A stretch of DNA of 64,000 nt from Bradyrhizobium septentrionale (GTDB lineage Bacteria > Pseudomonadota > Alphaproteobacteria > Rhizobiales > Xanthobacteraceae): assembly GCF_011516645.4 (NCBI RefSeq), contig NZ_CP088285.1:5474501-5538500 (forward strand). The letters are read 5' to 3'. Positions 26,995 to 35,927 of this stretch are shown piece by piece (the first letter of the stretch is position 1; each line of letters begins with the position of its first letter). A program made the position numbers and the translations under genes. Below the pieces are notes generated by a model. That model was given only the letters and a program-made list of their open reading frames with translations, was not told the origin of the DNA and ran no database searches.

Positions 26995-28365
26995 GCCGTG
27001 ACCAACATCCTTCAACGCGGTGTCCACCGCAGCGCCGAGCCTTTCGACGATCATGTCGATGTCGCCGGGCGTTGCGATATAGGGCGGGGCGAGCAGCACG
27101 TGGTCGCCGCGCTGGCCGTCGGCGGTGCCGCCCGAGGGATAGCAGCCGAGGCCGCCGGCGAAGGCCGCGGACTTGATCCGCTGATGTAGCTTCAGCTTGG
27201 GATCGAACGGCTGCCTTGTGCCGCGGTCGGCGACCAGCTCGATCGCCCAGAACAGGCCGCGACCCCTGATGTCGCCGACATGGCGGTGATTGCCGAAGCG
27301 TTCGACGAGGAGCTGCTCGAGCTGCCTGCCGCGCTCCTTGACCTGATCGAGCAGCTTTTCCTCAGCGATCGTCTTCTGCACCTCGAGCGCGGCGGCGCAG
27401 GCGAGCGGATGCGCCAGATAAGTGTGGCCGTGCTGGAACGCGCCCGAGCCGTCGCGTACGGTGTCGACGATGGTGCCGCTCGCAAGCATCGCGCCGATCG
27501 GCTGATAGCCGCCGCCGAGACCCTTGGCGACCGCCTGGATGTCGGGCGCGATGCCCTCCTGCTCCCACGCATGCAGCGTGCCGGTGCGGCCCATGCCGCA
27601 CATCACCTCGTCGAGGATCAACAGCGCGCCGTGACGGTTGCAGATCTCGCGCACCGCCTTGAAGTAGCCCTCGGGCGCCGGCACGCAGCCGGCGGTGGCG
27701 CCGACCACGGGCTCGGCGATGAAGGCCGCGACGGTGTCGGGGCCGAGCCGCTGGAATTCGGTTTCGAGCTCGGCGGCGAGGCGGCCGACGAACGCAGCCT
27801 CGGATTCATCGTCGCGCTGCTCGTGATAGGCGAAGGCCGGCGTGACATGGCTGAACGACGGCGACAGCAGCGGCGCGTAGGGCTCGCGGCGCCAGGCATT
27901 GCCGCCGGCCGACAGCGCGCCGAGCGTGTTGCCGTGATAGCTCTGGCGGCGTGCGATGAAGCGCGCGCGCTTCGGCTCGCCGCGCTCGATGAAATATTGC
28001 CGCGCCAGCTTGATCGATGCCTCGATCGCCTCCGATCCGCCGCTGACGAAATAGACATAGGAGAGACCGCCGGGCTCGTGTCCGACGAGCCGCTCGGCGA
28101 GTTCTTCCGCAGGCGCGGAGGAGAAGAAGCCGGTATGGGCATAAGCGAGCGTCGAGGCCTGCTTGGCGATCGCGGCCAGAATGCGCGGATGCTGATGGCC
28201 GAGGCAGGAGACGGCGGCGCCGCCGGACGAGTCGAGAATACGGCGGCCATCCTCCGCGATCAGAAACACGCCGTCGCCGCCGATTGCTTTCGGCGGGGTT
28301 TCGCGCAGGCTGCGATGCATCACGCGGCTCTTGGGGGCGGCCAAGGGAACTGCCATGACACTCAT
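26989..28365 (-). CDS. Class III (omega) aminotransferase, PLP-dependent
   Basis: 458 residues. Class III features: N-terminal DSSGGAAVSCLGHQHP, the phosphate-binding FVSGGSEAIEASIKLARQY, the PLP-Asp stretch ALLILDEVMCGMGRTG, and the Schiff-base Lys in AVAKGLGGGYQPIGAM. The frame is open far upstream through the regulator gene, but the ATG at 28365 overlaps that gene's stop as ATGA. Related enzymes act on beta-alanine, 4-aminobutyrate, taurine or amines. Within this locus it probably removes the amino group from the imported compound; the substrate is unknown. Confidence 0.92.
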   Translation of the reverse strand: MSVMAVPLAAPKSRVMHRSLRETPPKAIGGDGVFLIAEDGRRILDSSGGAAVSCLGHQHPRILAAIAKQASTLAYAHTGFFSSAPAEELAERLVGHEPGGLSYVYFVSGGSEAIEASIKLARQYFIERGEPKRARFIARRQSYHGNTLGALSAGGNAWRREPYAPLLSPSFSHVTPAFAYHEQRDDESEAAFVGRLAAELETEFQRLGPDTVAAFIAEPVVGATAGCVPAPEGYFKAVREICNRHGALLILDEVMCGMGRTGTLHAWEQEGIAPDIQAVAKGLGGGYQPIGAMLASGTIVDTVRDGSGAFQHGHTYLAHPLACAAALEVQKTIAEEKLLDQVKERGRQLEQLLVERFGNHRHVGDIRGRGLFWAIELVADRGTRQPFDPKLKLHQRIKSAAFAGGLGCYPSGGTADGQRGDHVLLAPPYIATPGDIDMIVERLGAAVDTALKDVGHGA

Positions 28366-29237
28366 CCTTTCTCGACAAAGTATTGCGACATTTCGGCAAG
28401 CCGGCCCTCGGTCTCTTCCAGCTTGCGCTTGGCACCCGCGCCGCCCAGCGTGAAGCTGACGGCAGCGAGCGACTGCGCCACCGCGATCGCGCCGGTGAGG
28501 CTCGGGAAGAAGCCGGGCGAGGCGGCGGCCTCGAACAGCAGCAGGTGATCGGCGCCCTCGGCCATCGGCGCGCTGATGGTGTCGGCGATCGCGATCAGCG
28601 TGGCGCGCGCCTGATGCGCCGCGCGCGCGGTCTCGACGCTGACCAGCGTGTAGGGCGCAAAGCCGATCACGACCACGGCGTCGTCGGCACGGAAGGCGCC
28701 ATGGTCGAGATCGAACGGGCCGGAACCGCCGACCAGCTGCACGGCGTCGGGACGGAATAGGCGAAGCTGGTAGGTCAGGAGTTCCGCAACGCTGCGGCAG
28801 CTGCGAAAGCCCGTGATCCAGATCCGGTTGGCGGCATGCAGCGCGCGCGCGGCTTCCGCAATCGCACTCGCCGAGATGCGCGCGAGGCCGGCGGCCTCCG
28901 CTTCCAGCTTGTCGTGCACCAGCCGGACATCGGCATTCGGCCCGGCACGACGGCTTTTGGCGCGGCCGGAAAAGGGCGAACCCTGCGCCGGCCGTCGCGC
29001 CTCGGTGAGCGCGGCGCGCAATTCGTCCCAGCCGGAATAGCCGAGTGCCTTGGCAAGACGGGTGAAGGAGGCGGGATCGGCGCCGGCGACGGAGGCGAGC
29101 TCGCGCATCGAGCGGGTGGTGGCGTCGTAGTCGTTGGCTGCGACAAACCGCCCGACTTCCTGCAACCGCATTGGCAGCGATGGCAACGCGCTGCACAATT
29201 CGTTCAGGGGCGATGGTTTCGGCTGAGCCTGGGCCAT
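28362..29237 (-). CDS. RpiR/MurR family transcriptional regulator (HTH plus SIS domain)
   Basis: 291 residues: N-terminal HTH (residues about 20-80, including YDATTRSMRELASVAGADPASFTRLAKALGY read in sections) and a C-terminal SIS sugar-isomerase fold with ANRIWITGFRSCRSVAE (about 130-147). Ligands of such proteins are usually phosphorylated metabolites. ATG at 29237 is preferred to a TTG at 29255, since the latter lies inside the operator palindrome. First gene of the leftward unit with the aminotransferase and divergent from the permease genes, so it probably controls both arms. Confidence 0.9.
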   Translation of the reverse strand: MAQAQPKPSPLNELCSALPSLPMRLQEVGRFVAANDYDATTRSMRELASVAGADPASFTRLAKALGYSGWDELRAALTEARRPAQGSPFSGRAKSRRAGPNADVRLVHDKLEAEAAGLARISASAIAEAARALHAANRIWITGFRSCRSVAELLTYQLRLFRPDAVQLVGGSGPFDLDHGAFRADDAVVVIGFAPYTLVSVETARAAHQARATLIAIADTISAPMAEGADHLLLFEAAASPGFFPSLTGAIAVAQSLAAVSFTLGGAGAKRKLEETEGRLAEMSQYFVEKG

Positions 29238-29241
29238 GAAA

Positions 29242-29278
29242 CATATGTTGCACAAATATCAATTTGGTGCAACATATG
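29242..29278. promoter_or_regulatory. 37-bp operator palindrome between the RpiR gene and aapQ
   Basis: Perfect 12-bp arms CATATGTTGCAC (29242-29253) and GTGCAACATATG (29267-29278) around a 13-base AT-rich spacer. It starts 5 bases upstream of the regulator's ATG, between the divergent transcription units. The symmetry and position fit an autoregulatory RpiR-type operator that also covers the rightward promoter. Confidence 0.75.
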
Positions 29279-29345
29279 AAGTGCGCAACCCGAATATCGT
29301 TCTTGCGCATGGCAGAAGATCGCTTCTCTCAGAGGATCCTGTGCT

Positions 29346-30533
29346 GTGACGACATCGACGCCGAAACGCCCTCCCACACGTCCATGGCAGTTTTCGCTCG
29401 GCGATCCCCGCGTCGCCGGCCTGTTCTGGCAGATCCTGGTGGTCGCCATCGCGGTCGCCATCGTCGCCTTCCTGTGGTCGAACGCGCTGCATAATCTCTC
29501 GGTGCGCCGGATCTCGACCGGCTTCGCCTTCCTCGGCCGCGAGGCCGGCATGCCGATCGCCGACAGCTGGATCGACTACACGCCGAAGAACAATTATCTG
29601 CGCGCCTTCATCGTCGGCGTCGTCAACACGCTGCGCGTCGCCGTGATCGGCATCGTGCTGGCGACCGTGATCGGCACGCTGGTCGGCATCGCGCGGCTGT
29701 CGTCGAACTGGCTGCTGGCGCGGTTCGCCGCCGTCTATGTCGAGGTGCTGCGCGACCTGCCGCTCTTGCTGCAACTGCTGTTCTGGTACGTGCTGATGCA
29801 GGGCCTGCCGGCGGCGCGCCAGGCGTGGAAGCCGGTCGAGGGCGTCTATCTCTCCAATCGCGGACTCATTCTGCCGTCCGTCCCGCTGCATGAGGCCAAT
29901 CTGTGGACGATCCTCGCGGTCGTCGCCGGCCTGATCGTGTTCTATCTCGTCAGGCGCCGCCTGATCGCGCAGCAGATGCTCGACGGCAAGGCGCGGCCGG
30001 CCTGGCCTTACGCGCTTGGCCTCGTCGTTGCGCTGCCCGCGCTGGTGTCGTGGCTTCTGGGCGCGAGCTGGAGCATCACGCTGCCGGAGCTGCGCGGCTT
30101 CAATTTCGTCGGCGGGCTGACGCTCGCGCCGGAATATTTCGCGCTCCTGATCGCGCTCGTCACCTACACCTCGGCCTTCATCGCCGAGATCGTGCGCAGC
30201 GGCATCCAGGCGGTGCCGCGCGGCCAGTCGGATGCCGCCAAGGCGCTCGGGCTGAAGCGAAGCTTCGTGCTGCAGCACATCGTGCTGCCGCAGGCGCTGC
30301 GCGTCATCATTCCGCCGATGACCAGCCAGTATCTCAACCTGACGAAAAATTCCTCGCTCGCGGTCGCGGTCGGCTACCAGGACATCGTCTCGATCGCCAA
30401 CACCACGCTGAACCAGACCGGGCAGGCGATCGAGTCGATCGCGCTGATCATGATGGTGTTCCTCACCATCAGCCTCGGCATCAGCCTGTTCATGAACTGG
30501 TACAATGCGCGGATCGCGCTGGTGGAGCGCTGA
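29346..30533 (+). CDS. aapQ: General amino-acid ABC transporter permease (AapQ type)
   Basis: 395 residues, long PAAT-family permease with a large N-terminal region before the transport domain, as in AapQ. The coupling motif is EIVRSGIQAVPRGQSDAAKALGL followed by HIVLPQALRVIIPP (about residues 280-325); 7-8 membrane helices are predicted. A GTG at 29346 begins the frame. Inner-membrane subunit paired with AapM; the binding protein is encoded divergently 2.4 kb away. Confidence 0.92.
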   Translation: MTTSTPKRPPTRPWQFSLGDPRVAGLFWQILVVAIAVAIVAFLWSNALHNLSVRRISTGFAFLGREAGMPIADSWIDYTPKNNYLRAFIVGVVNTLRVAVIGIVLATVIGTLVGIARLSSNWLLARFAAVYVEVLRDLPLLLQLLFWYVLMQGLPAARQAWKPVEGVYLSNRGLILPSVPLHEANLWTILAVVAGLIVFYLVRRRLIAQQMLDGKARPAWPYALGLVVALPALVSWLLGASWSITLPELRGFNFVGGLTLAPEYFALLIALVTYTSAFIAEIVRSGIQAVPRGQSDAAKALGLKRSFVLQHIVLPQALRVIIPPMTSQYLNLTKNSSLAVAVGYQDIVSIANTTLNQTGQAIESIALIMMVFLTISLGISLFMNWYNARIALVER

Positions 30534-30534
30534 C

Positions 30535-31656
30535 ATGAGCTCGGTTGCCCACCTTCCGCAGGATCCGCTTCCGATCGGCCCGCGGCCCGCGCCACGGGTG
30601 CTTGGCGGTCAGTCCACCGCGTGGCTGCGCGCCAATCTGTTCCCCTCCATCCCGTCTGGTATCGTGACCTTGCTGCTGCTGTTCGTGCTCGGCAAGGCCT
30701 GCATCAGTCTCTGGCAGTGGGGCATTGCCAACGCGGTGTGGATCGTCCCCGGCAACGACAGCAGCGCCTGCCGCGCGCTGCGCGGCGTCGGCGCCTGCTG
30801 GGCGGTGATCCCCGAAAAATACCGCTTCATCCTGTTCGGCACCTATCCGTTCGACGAGCAGTGGCGGCCGGCACTCGTCGTCGTGATCTTCATCGCGCTG
30901 TTCGTGGTCTCGAGCCGCCGCAGTTTCTGGCGCAAGGAGCTGTTCCTGCTGTGGGCCGCGGCGCTGATCGCGATCGGCTGCCTGATGTGGGGCGGCTTCC
31001 TTGGTCTCACCTTTGTCACGCAGGACCGCTGGGGCGGGCTGCCGGTGACGCTGATCCTTGCGACCTTCGGGCTCGCCTTCGGCTTCCCGCTCGGGATTCT
31101 CGTCGCGCTCGGCCGCCGCTCAAAACTGCCGGCGATCCGTTCGCTCTGCGTGCTCTATGTCGAGCTGATCCGCGGCGTGCCGTTGATCAGCCTGTTGTTC
31201 ATGGCGAGCGTGATGTTCCCGCTGTTCATGCCCGACGGCGTCAACATCGACAAACTGCTGCGCGCGCAGATCGCCTTCATCCTCTATGCCGGCGCCTATC
31301 TCGCCGAAGTGGTGCGCGGCGGCCTCCAGGCGGTGCCGCGCGGGCAGTATGAAGCGGCGGATGCGCTCGGCCTGTCCTACTGGGAGAAGAACGCGCTGAT
31401 CGTGCTGCCGCAGGCGATCCGCCACGTCATCCCGCCGCTGGTCAACACCTTCATCGCCTTCTTCAAGGACACCAGCCTCGTCCTGATCATCGGCATCTTC
31501 GACCTGCTCACGACCGCCAAGACCGCGATCGTCGATCCGGCCTGGCAGGCCTTCAGCGTCGAGGTCTATGTGTTCGTAGGCGTGATCTACTTCGTGTTCT
31601 GCTTTGCGATGTCGCGCTACAGCCGCGGCCTCGAGGCGCAGCGCACGTCCGGCTGA
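30535..31656 (+). CDS. aapM: General amino-acid ABC transporter permease (AapM type)
   Basis: 373 residues; N-terminal Pro-rich segment, a hydrophobic N-terminal half, then the PAAT permease domain with RGVPLISLLFMASVMFPLFM and the coupling motif EVVRGGLQAVPRGQYEAADALGL. The ATG at 30535 comes one base after the aapQ stop. In aapJQMP operons the ATPase gene aapP normally follows; here no ATPase gene follows and the next frame is an unrelated LysM-like protein, so the transporter needs an ATPase from elsewhere or is impaired. Confidence 0.92.
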   Translation: MSSVAHLPQDPLPIGPRPAPRVLGGQSTAWLRANLFPSIPSGIVTLLLLFVLGKACISLWQWGIANAVWIVPGNDSSACRALRGVGACWAVIPEKYRFILFGTYPFDEQWRPALVVVIFIALFVVSSRRSFWRKELFLLWAAALIAIGCLMWGGFLGLTFVTQDRWGGLPVTLILATFGLAFGFPLGILVALGRRSKLPAIRSLCVLYVELIRGVPLISLLFMASVMFPLFMPDGVNIDKLLRAQIAFILYAGAYLAEVVRGGLQAVPRGQYEAADALGLSYWEKNALIVLPQAIRHVIPPLVNTFIAFFKDTSLVLIIGIFDLLTTAKTAIVDPAWQAFSVEVYVFVGVIYFVFCFAMSRYSRGLEAQRTSG

Positions 31657-31821
31657 GGTGGAGCCTGCCGTGATGGATCGATCCGCTTTGCGCGGAACCT
31701 GATATGCCCCATTTGGACAAGCTTGAGAAAGTGGAAAACATCTCCGTGAGTGCGTGAACCCCGACGGCCGCAACTTGCACTCATGTGGTGCGATCACGCA
31801 GCTCATGAGGAGATCGATGCC

Positions 31822-32748
31822 ATGGCGCCCCCGAAACGCTCGCCTCATCCAATCGAGCGACCGCCAAAAGGCATGGCCGTCCCGCGCAATTGGGGATTGA
31901 TGCAAGGCGGCATTCCCTACCGGCCGCACGGCCCTGTCCGACCGGGAGATACCCGGCCTCAGGAAGACTGGTACACCGTCGCTGAGAAGTTCAGTGTCGG
32001 GGTCAAGGAGCTGATCTATTTCAACTTCATGACCGACGACCCCGATGTCGTGAACTGGTACCTCAAACGCTATGTGGGATGCGTCAAGGTCAGCCCCAGC
32101 GGCAACAACTGGATGTTCAGCAATTCGGCCAACCCCGGTATCATCTACATCCCGCCCGCCGATCACGATCCGATAGATTTCGAGGCCGAGGATATCTGCG
32201 TCTGGACTCCAAACGATGCGAAGACGTTTCTGATGCGCCTGTTTGCGCTTGCGCAGGGCATGAAGGGCTACAAGGGGCAGCGCATCAAGAAGCTTGTGCA
32301 AGTGATCCTGAACGCTGGATATCCGGCGTGCCTGGACCTCTGGTACTACAACGATATGGTCATATCGGTGTATGTCGACATCAAGGAAGGCAACGCCAAG
32401 CGCCGCGAGATGATCAAGGCGACGCGTGGCGCGTTCCCGTTCAATGGAGAGTCGGGTGTCTACGGGCAGCAGGGCAGCGAAGAGCGCCATCGCGGCATGT
32501 GGCAAATCCATCCGGTCAGAAGCCTGTTCACCGACTCTTGCGGCGCTTTCAATGCTCAGGCCATGAAGGACCGCCTGGAAAGTATCGACGAGGAAATGTA
32601 CAGGGGCTGGCACGAGCTCGATATGGTATCCGCCAAGTCAAGCCAGGGCGGCGGCAGTGCCTTCGGAGAGATGGTCTGGGACTTCATCAACCATGTGAGA
32701 CTGTTGTCGGAAGACGAGAAGCACCTTTACTGGGCGTTTTCACAATAG
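31822..32748 (+). CDS. Hypothetical protein with an N-terminal LysM-like segment
   Basis: 308 residues, ATG at 31822 preceded by GAGGAGA. Residues about 38-62 resemble a LysM core (EDWYTVAEKFSVGVKELIYF), followed by a conserved-looking stretch NWMFSNSANPGIIYIPP that I associate with LysM-type hypothetical proteins of soil proteobacteria. The remaining 200 residues match no family I recognise; there is no signal peptide or membrane helix. It occupies the usual aapP position and lies between aapM and a decayed aapM copy, which suggests arrival by rearrangement. Secretion and function unknown. Confidence 0.7.
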   Translation: MAPPKRSPHPIERPPKGMAVPRNWGLMQGGIPYRPHGPVRPGDTRPQEDWYTVAEKFSVGVKELIYFNFMTDDPDVVNWYLKRYVGCVKVSPSGNNWMFSNSANPGIIYIPPADHDPIDFEAEDICVWTPNDAKTFLMRLFALAQGMKGYKGQRIKKLVQVILNAGYPACLDLWYYNDMVISVYVDIKEGNAKRREMIKATRGAFPFNGESGVYGQQGSEERHRGMWQIHPVRSLFTDSCGAFNAQAMKDRLESIDEEMYRGWHELDMVSAKSSQGGGSAFGEMVWDFINHVRLLSEDEKHLYWAFSQ

Positions 32749-32773
32749 CGGCCCATCGCTCGCCTGCCGCAAC

Positions 32774-32897
32774 CATGCCGGCGCCTGTCTCACCGAAGTC
32801 GTGCGCGGCGGATTGCAGGCGGTGCCGCGCGCACCGAACGAGGCGGGAGACGCGCTCGGGCTGTCCTGCCGGGAGAAGCACGCGCTGATCGACACGC
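32774..32897 (+). pseudogene. Decayed duplicate fragment of the aapM permease gene
   Basis: About 124 bases strongly resembling aapM at about 31291-31415. Translation gives AGACLTEVVRGGLQAVPRA then LGLSCREKHALIDTPRV, against AGAYLAEVVRGGLQAVPRG and LGLSYWEKNALIVLPQA in aapM. No start codon or rest of the gene is present. It is a short residue of a duplication or recombination event flanking the LysM-like gene. Confidence 0.85.
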
Positions 32898-32956
32898 CCA
32901 GAGTATGCAGGGCGATCGCACAAGACATCAGCGCGTTGGCGTGCCGTTCCGTATCC

Positions 32957-33081
32957 GTCATGGCCGGGCATGGCCGTCCGAAGGACGGCGTCGCTTCCGC
33001 TCGCCTGTATCCCGGCCCTCCACGTCTTTTCCCGCTGCGGTCGCCAAGACGTGCATGCCCGGGCCGAGCCCGGGCATGACG
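32957..33081. repeat. Palindromic repeat, GTCATGCCCGGGC type
   Basis: Ends CGTCATGGCCGGGCATG and GCCCGGGCATGACG are inverted, with internal inverted pieces ACGTCTT/AAGACGT. Resembles the dispersed palindromes elsewhere in the window in size and layout but has a different sequence. Lies just upstream of the FadR-type regulator gene. Confidence 0.6.
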
Positions 33082-33136
33082 AGTTGTGGGGTGACGTAGC
33101 CAGGAGGCAGGGGCTTGCCAAGCCGTCCCGGACCTA

Positions 33137-33150
33137 TTTATGATCATAAA
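33137..33150. promoter_or_regulatory. Palindrome abutting the FadR-type gene start
   Basis: Perfect 14-bp palindrome TTTATGATCATAAA ending at the base before the ATG at 33151. Its position suggests autoregulation by the GntR-family protein. If translation instead starts at the TTG at 33115, which has AGGAGG 7 bases upstream, the palindrome lies inside the coding sequence. Confidence 0.5.
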
Positions 33151-33945
33151 ATGGATAAATCGGCTTTACCCTCCCTCGACCCCTCCCGGCGCGCCTCGAT
33201 CAAGCGCAAGCGCTCGGACGTCGTCGCCGACCTGATCCGCAGCCACATTTTCCAGGCCGGGTTGCAGCCCAACGACCGGTTGCCGCAGGAGGGTGAACTG
33301 ATCGAGATGTTCGGCTGCAGCCGCTCGACCATCCGCGAGGCGCTCAAGTCGCTCGAGGTGCAGGGGCTAGTGCAGAACACCACCGGGCCCGGCGGCGGCG
33401 CGCGGGTGGCGCCGGTGTCGATCAACCGGATCGTCGGCCTGCTCAGCAACTATTTTTATTTCCAGTCGATCAGCGCCGCGCAGATCTACCAGATCCGCCG
33501 GCTGATCGAGCCGGAGCTCGCCTTCAGTGTGGTCGGCCACCTCACGCCGGCGCATTTCGCCGCGCTCGACAAGGCGATCGCGGTTCAGGAGCATCATCCC
33601 GGCGGCGAAGGCGACTGGGAGCATCATCGCCACGCCGAGATCGATTTCCACGACATCCTGATCGAAGCCTGCCCCAATCCGCTGCTCGGCCTGATGTGCC
33701 GCTTCGTCAATGAGGCGATCCGCCATCTGATCGGCAAGCTCGGCGTGCAGGAATTCTCGTCGAGCTTCACCTGCGAGAACATCGAGTTTCACAAGCGCCT
33801 GATGGCCGCGTTCCGCTCCGGCAACGCCGCGCGCGCGAAGCGCGTGATGCTCGAGCATGTGTTGAGCGCCGAGGCGGTGGTCGTCCCCAAGGAGGACCAC
33901 CGCACGGATCAGCCGGTCTTTTATGAGCCGTTGCGGCTCGACTGA
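33151..33945 (+). CDS. GntR family regulator, FadR subfamily
   Basis: 264 residues. Winged HTH at about 15-80 (SDVVADLIRSHIF, DRLPQEGELIEMFGCSRSTIREALKSLE), then an all-helical FCD ligand domain; His residues near HHRHAEIDFHDIL fit the FCD metal/ligand site. The start is uncertain: ATG at 33151 matches the family length, but TTG at 33115 has a far better ribosome-binding site (AGGAGG) and would add 12 residues. It precedes the amidase gene in the same direction by 34 bases and probably regulates it. Confidence 0.88.
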   Translation: MDKSALPSLDPSRRASIKRKRSDVVADLIRSHIFQAGLQPNDRLPQEGELIEMFGCSRSTIREALKSLEVQGLVQNTTGPGGGARVAPVSINRIVGLLSNYFYFQSISAAQIYQIRRLIEPELAFSVVGHLTPAHFAALDKAIAVQEHHPGGEGDWEHHRHAEIDFHDILIEACPNPLLGLMCRFVNEAIRHLIGKLGVQEFSSSFTCENIEFHKRLMAAFRSGNAARAKRVMLEHVLSAEAVVVPKEDHRTDQPVFYEPLRLD

Positions 33946-33979
33946 ACCAACCATCAAGAAACAAGCGGAGGAACGACAC

Positions 33980-35410
33980 GTGACGAACGCACCCATTTGG
34001 CAATGGTCCGCCGTGGAGACGGCTGCCGCGATCAGGAGCGGCGAGGCGACCTCGGAGCAGGTCGTCCGCGCTCACCTCGAGCGCATGCACGAGGCCAACC
34101 CGGCGCTCAACGCTGTCGTCGTCGACCTCGGCGCTGCGGCGCTGGCGGCGGCGAAGGTCGCGGACGCGACGCTCGCCGCGAGCAAGCGCCAGGGTAACGC
34201 CGTTGGGCCGCTGCACGGCGTACCGGTCACGATCAAGATCAACATCGACGTCGAGGGCCAGGCCAATTCGAACGGCGTGGTGGCGTTCAAGGACAACATC
34301 GCGCCGGGCGACTCGCCGGTGACGGCCAATCTCAAGAAGGCCGGCGCTGTGATCATCGGCCTGACCAATACGCCGGAATTCTCGCTGCGGGGCTTCACCG
34401 ACAATCCGTTGCACGGCCTGACGCGCAATCCCTGGAACGCCGATGTGACCTGCGGCGGATCCTCGGGCGGCGCCGGTGCCTCGATCGCGGCCGGCATCGG
34501 CACCATCGCGCATGGCAATGACATCGGCGGCTCGCTGCGCTGGCCGGCCCACTGCAACGGCATCGCCACCATCAAGCCGACCCAGGGCCGCATCCCGGCG
34601 TTCAATCCGAGCGCGACCGCGGAGCGGCCGCTGATGGCGCAGTTCATGTCGTCGCAGGGCCCCTTGGCGCGCCATATCGCGGACGTGCGACTCGGCCTCG
34701 AGGTGATGGCGCAGCGCGATCCGCGCGATCCCTGGTTCGTGCCGGCGCCGCTGACGGGGCCGAAGCCCGCGACGCCGATCAAGGTCGCGCTCGCAAAAAT
34801 CCCCGAGGACATGGCGACCGATCGCGGCGTGATCGCGCTGCAGCGCAAGGCGGCCGATCATCTGGCCGATGCCGGCTATGCGGTCAGCGAGGTCGAGCTC
34901 CCCGACCTCAACAAGGTCTGGCAGCTCTGGTGCGATCTGATCATGACCGAGGTCCGCGTCCTGCAGCAGGACCAGATGCTGGCGACCACCAGCGCCGACT
35001 TCCAGAAGTCGTTTCGCGGCTTCATCGCGATGGCCAATCCGCTCGACCAGGCCGGCTACATGAAGGCGATCGCCGAGCGCTCGCGCCACATCCGGAACTG
35101 GATGACGTTCCTCGAACAATATCCGCTGGTGCTGATGCCGACCACAGTGCGCAAGACGCCGGAGGTCAATGCCGATCTCGGCGGCGATCAGCGCGTCAAG
35201 GAACTGTTCTGGAACGACCTCCGCTTCATTTCATCGATGAACGTGCTCGGTCTGCCCGCGGCCGTGGTGCCCGTCGGACTGCATGAAGGAATGCCGGTCG
35301 GCGTCCAGATCGTTGGCTCGCGCTACCGCGAGGACATGTGTCTCGACGCCGCCGAGGCGATCGAGCGCAAGGCCGGGATTCTGGCACGGCAATTGTGGGA
35401 GCGGCGCTGA
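33980..35410 (+). CDS. Amidase (amidase signature family)
   Basis: 476 residues. The catalytic Lys-Ser-Ser triad is visible: Lys in PVTIKINIDVEG (about residue 82) and the Gly/Ser-rich CGGSSGGAGASIAAGIG (about 156-172) with the following GNDIGGSLRWPA. GTG at 33980 with GGAGGAAC upstream is the best start. Hydrolyses an amide, giving a carboxylate and ammonia; the substrate is unknown, but the amino-acid transport genes alongside suggest an amino-acid amide or a related compound. Co-oriented with the FadR-type regulator. Confidence 0.93.
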   Translation: MTNAPIWQWSAVETAAAIRSGEATSEQVVRAHLERMHEANPALNAVVVDLGAAALAAAKVADATLAASKRQGNAVGPLHGVPVTIKINIDVEGQANSNGVVAFKDNIAPGDSPVTANLKKAGAVIIGLTNTPEFSLRGFTDNPLHGLTRNPWNADVTCGGSSGGAGASIAAGIGTIAHGNDIGGSLRWPAHCNGIATIKPTQGRIPAFNPSATAERPLMAQFMSSQGPLARHIADVRLGLEVMAQRDPRDPWFVPAPLTGPKPATPIKVALAKIPEDMATDRGVIALQRKAADHLADAGYAVSEVELPDLNKVWQLWCDLIMTEVRVLQQDQMLATTSADFQKSFRGFIAMANPLDQAGYMKAIAERSRHIRNWMTFLEQYPLVLMPTTVRKTPEVNADLGGDQRVKELFWNDLRFISSMNVLGLPAAVVPVGLHEGMPVGVQIVGSRYREDMCLDAAEAIERKAGILARQLWERR

Positions 35411-35458
35411 GGCGATCTCGACGCCACTTCGCATCATCCAATCGTATGATTCACGGCA

Positions 35459-35484
35459 CGCCGCGACGAAATCTCGTCGCGGCG
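35459..35484. terminator. Perfect 11-bp-stem hairpin downstream of the amidase
   Basis: CGCCGCGACGA, loop AATC, TCGTCGCGGCG. Located 49 bases after the amidase stop, no T-run. Probable transcript end or RNA-stabilising structure. Confidence 0.6.
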
Positions 35485-35505
35485 TTCGCATGATCAGCGA
35501 CCTTT

Positions 35506-35612
35506 CGTCATTCCGGGGCTCGCCGTAGGCGAGAGCCCGGAATCCATTTGTCCGCAAGTTATGCCGGTCAATGGATTCCGGGCTCGACGCTTCGCGTCGC
35601 CCCGGAATGACG
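35506..35612. repeat. Palindromic repeat, CGTCATTCCGGGGC type
   Basis: 107 bases with inverted ends CGTCATTCCGGGGC / GCCCCGGAATGACG and inner arms GAATCCATT / AATGGATTC. It belongs to the same class of small palindromes as the copies near 15.5, 17.0 and 33.0 kb, with a different sequence. Confidence 0.75.
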
Positions 35613-35927
35613 GCGGATGGCGGGGCGCGCCCCTGCCACTGAGTTGCCCGACGTGGCAAGCCCTCGCAGTAAAAATATTTCGCTTTATCAGAAGTGCAAC
35701 TCGGTATATGGTCCGCCTGTCTCACCCGATCGAGGGGCGCTGCGCATCGTCACGGGTGTTGCGGTGAGATGCGATGGACGCCGAGTGCGCAACTGACGAG
35801 TGCGCATGAAGCGGACGGCGAAGTCGTGTGGGCCTGTTGTCCAGAGCCCTTTGCGAATAAATAATGTTGGCTTTTCAATGCCTTGAAAAAGCGAAGGACC
35901 TGAGCTGGCAGGCTCAGGCCCCGAATA

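Noticed and set aside
26989..29310. Single 773-codon minus-strand frame as a fusion protein
   Set aside because: Its first 315 codons are an out-of-frame reading of the RpiR gene; the aminotransferase starts at 28365 with an ATGA overlap.
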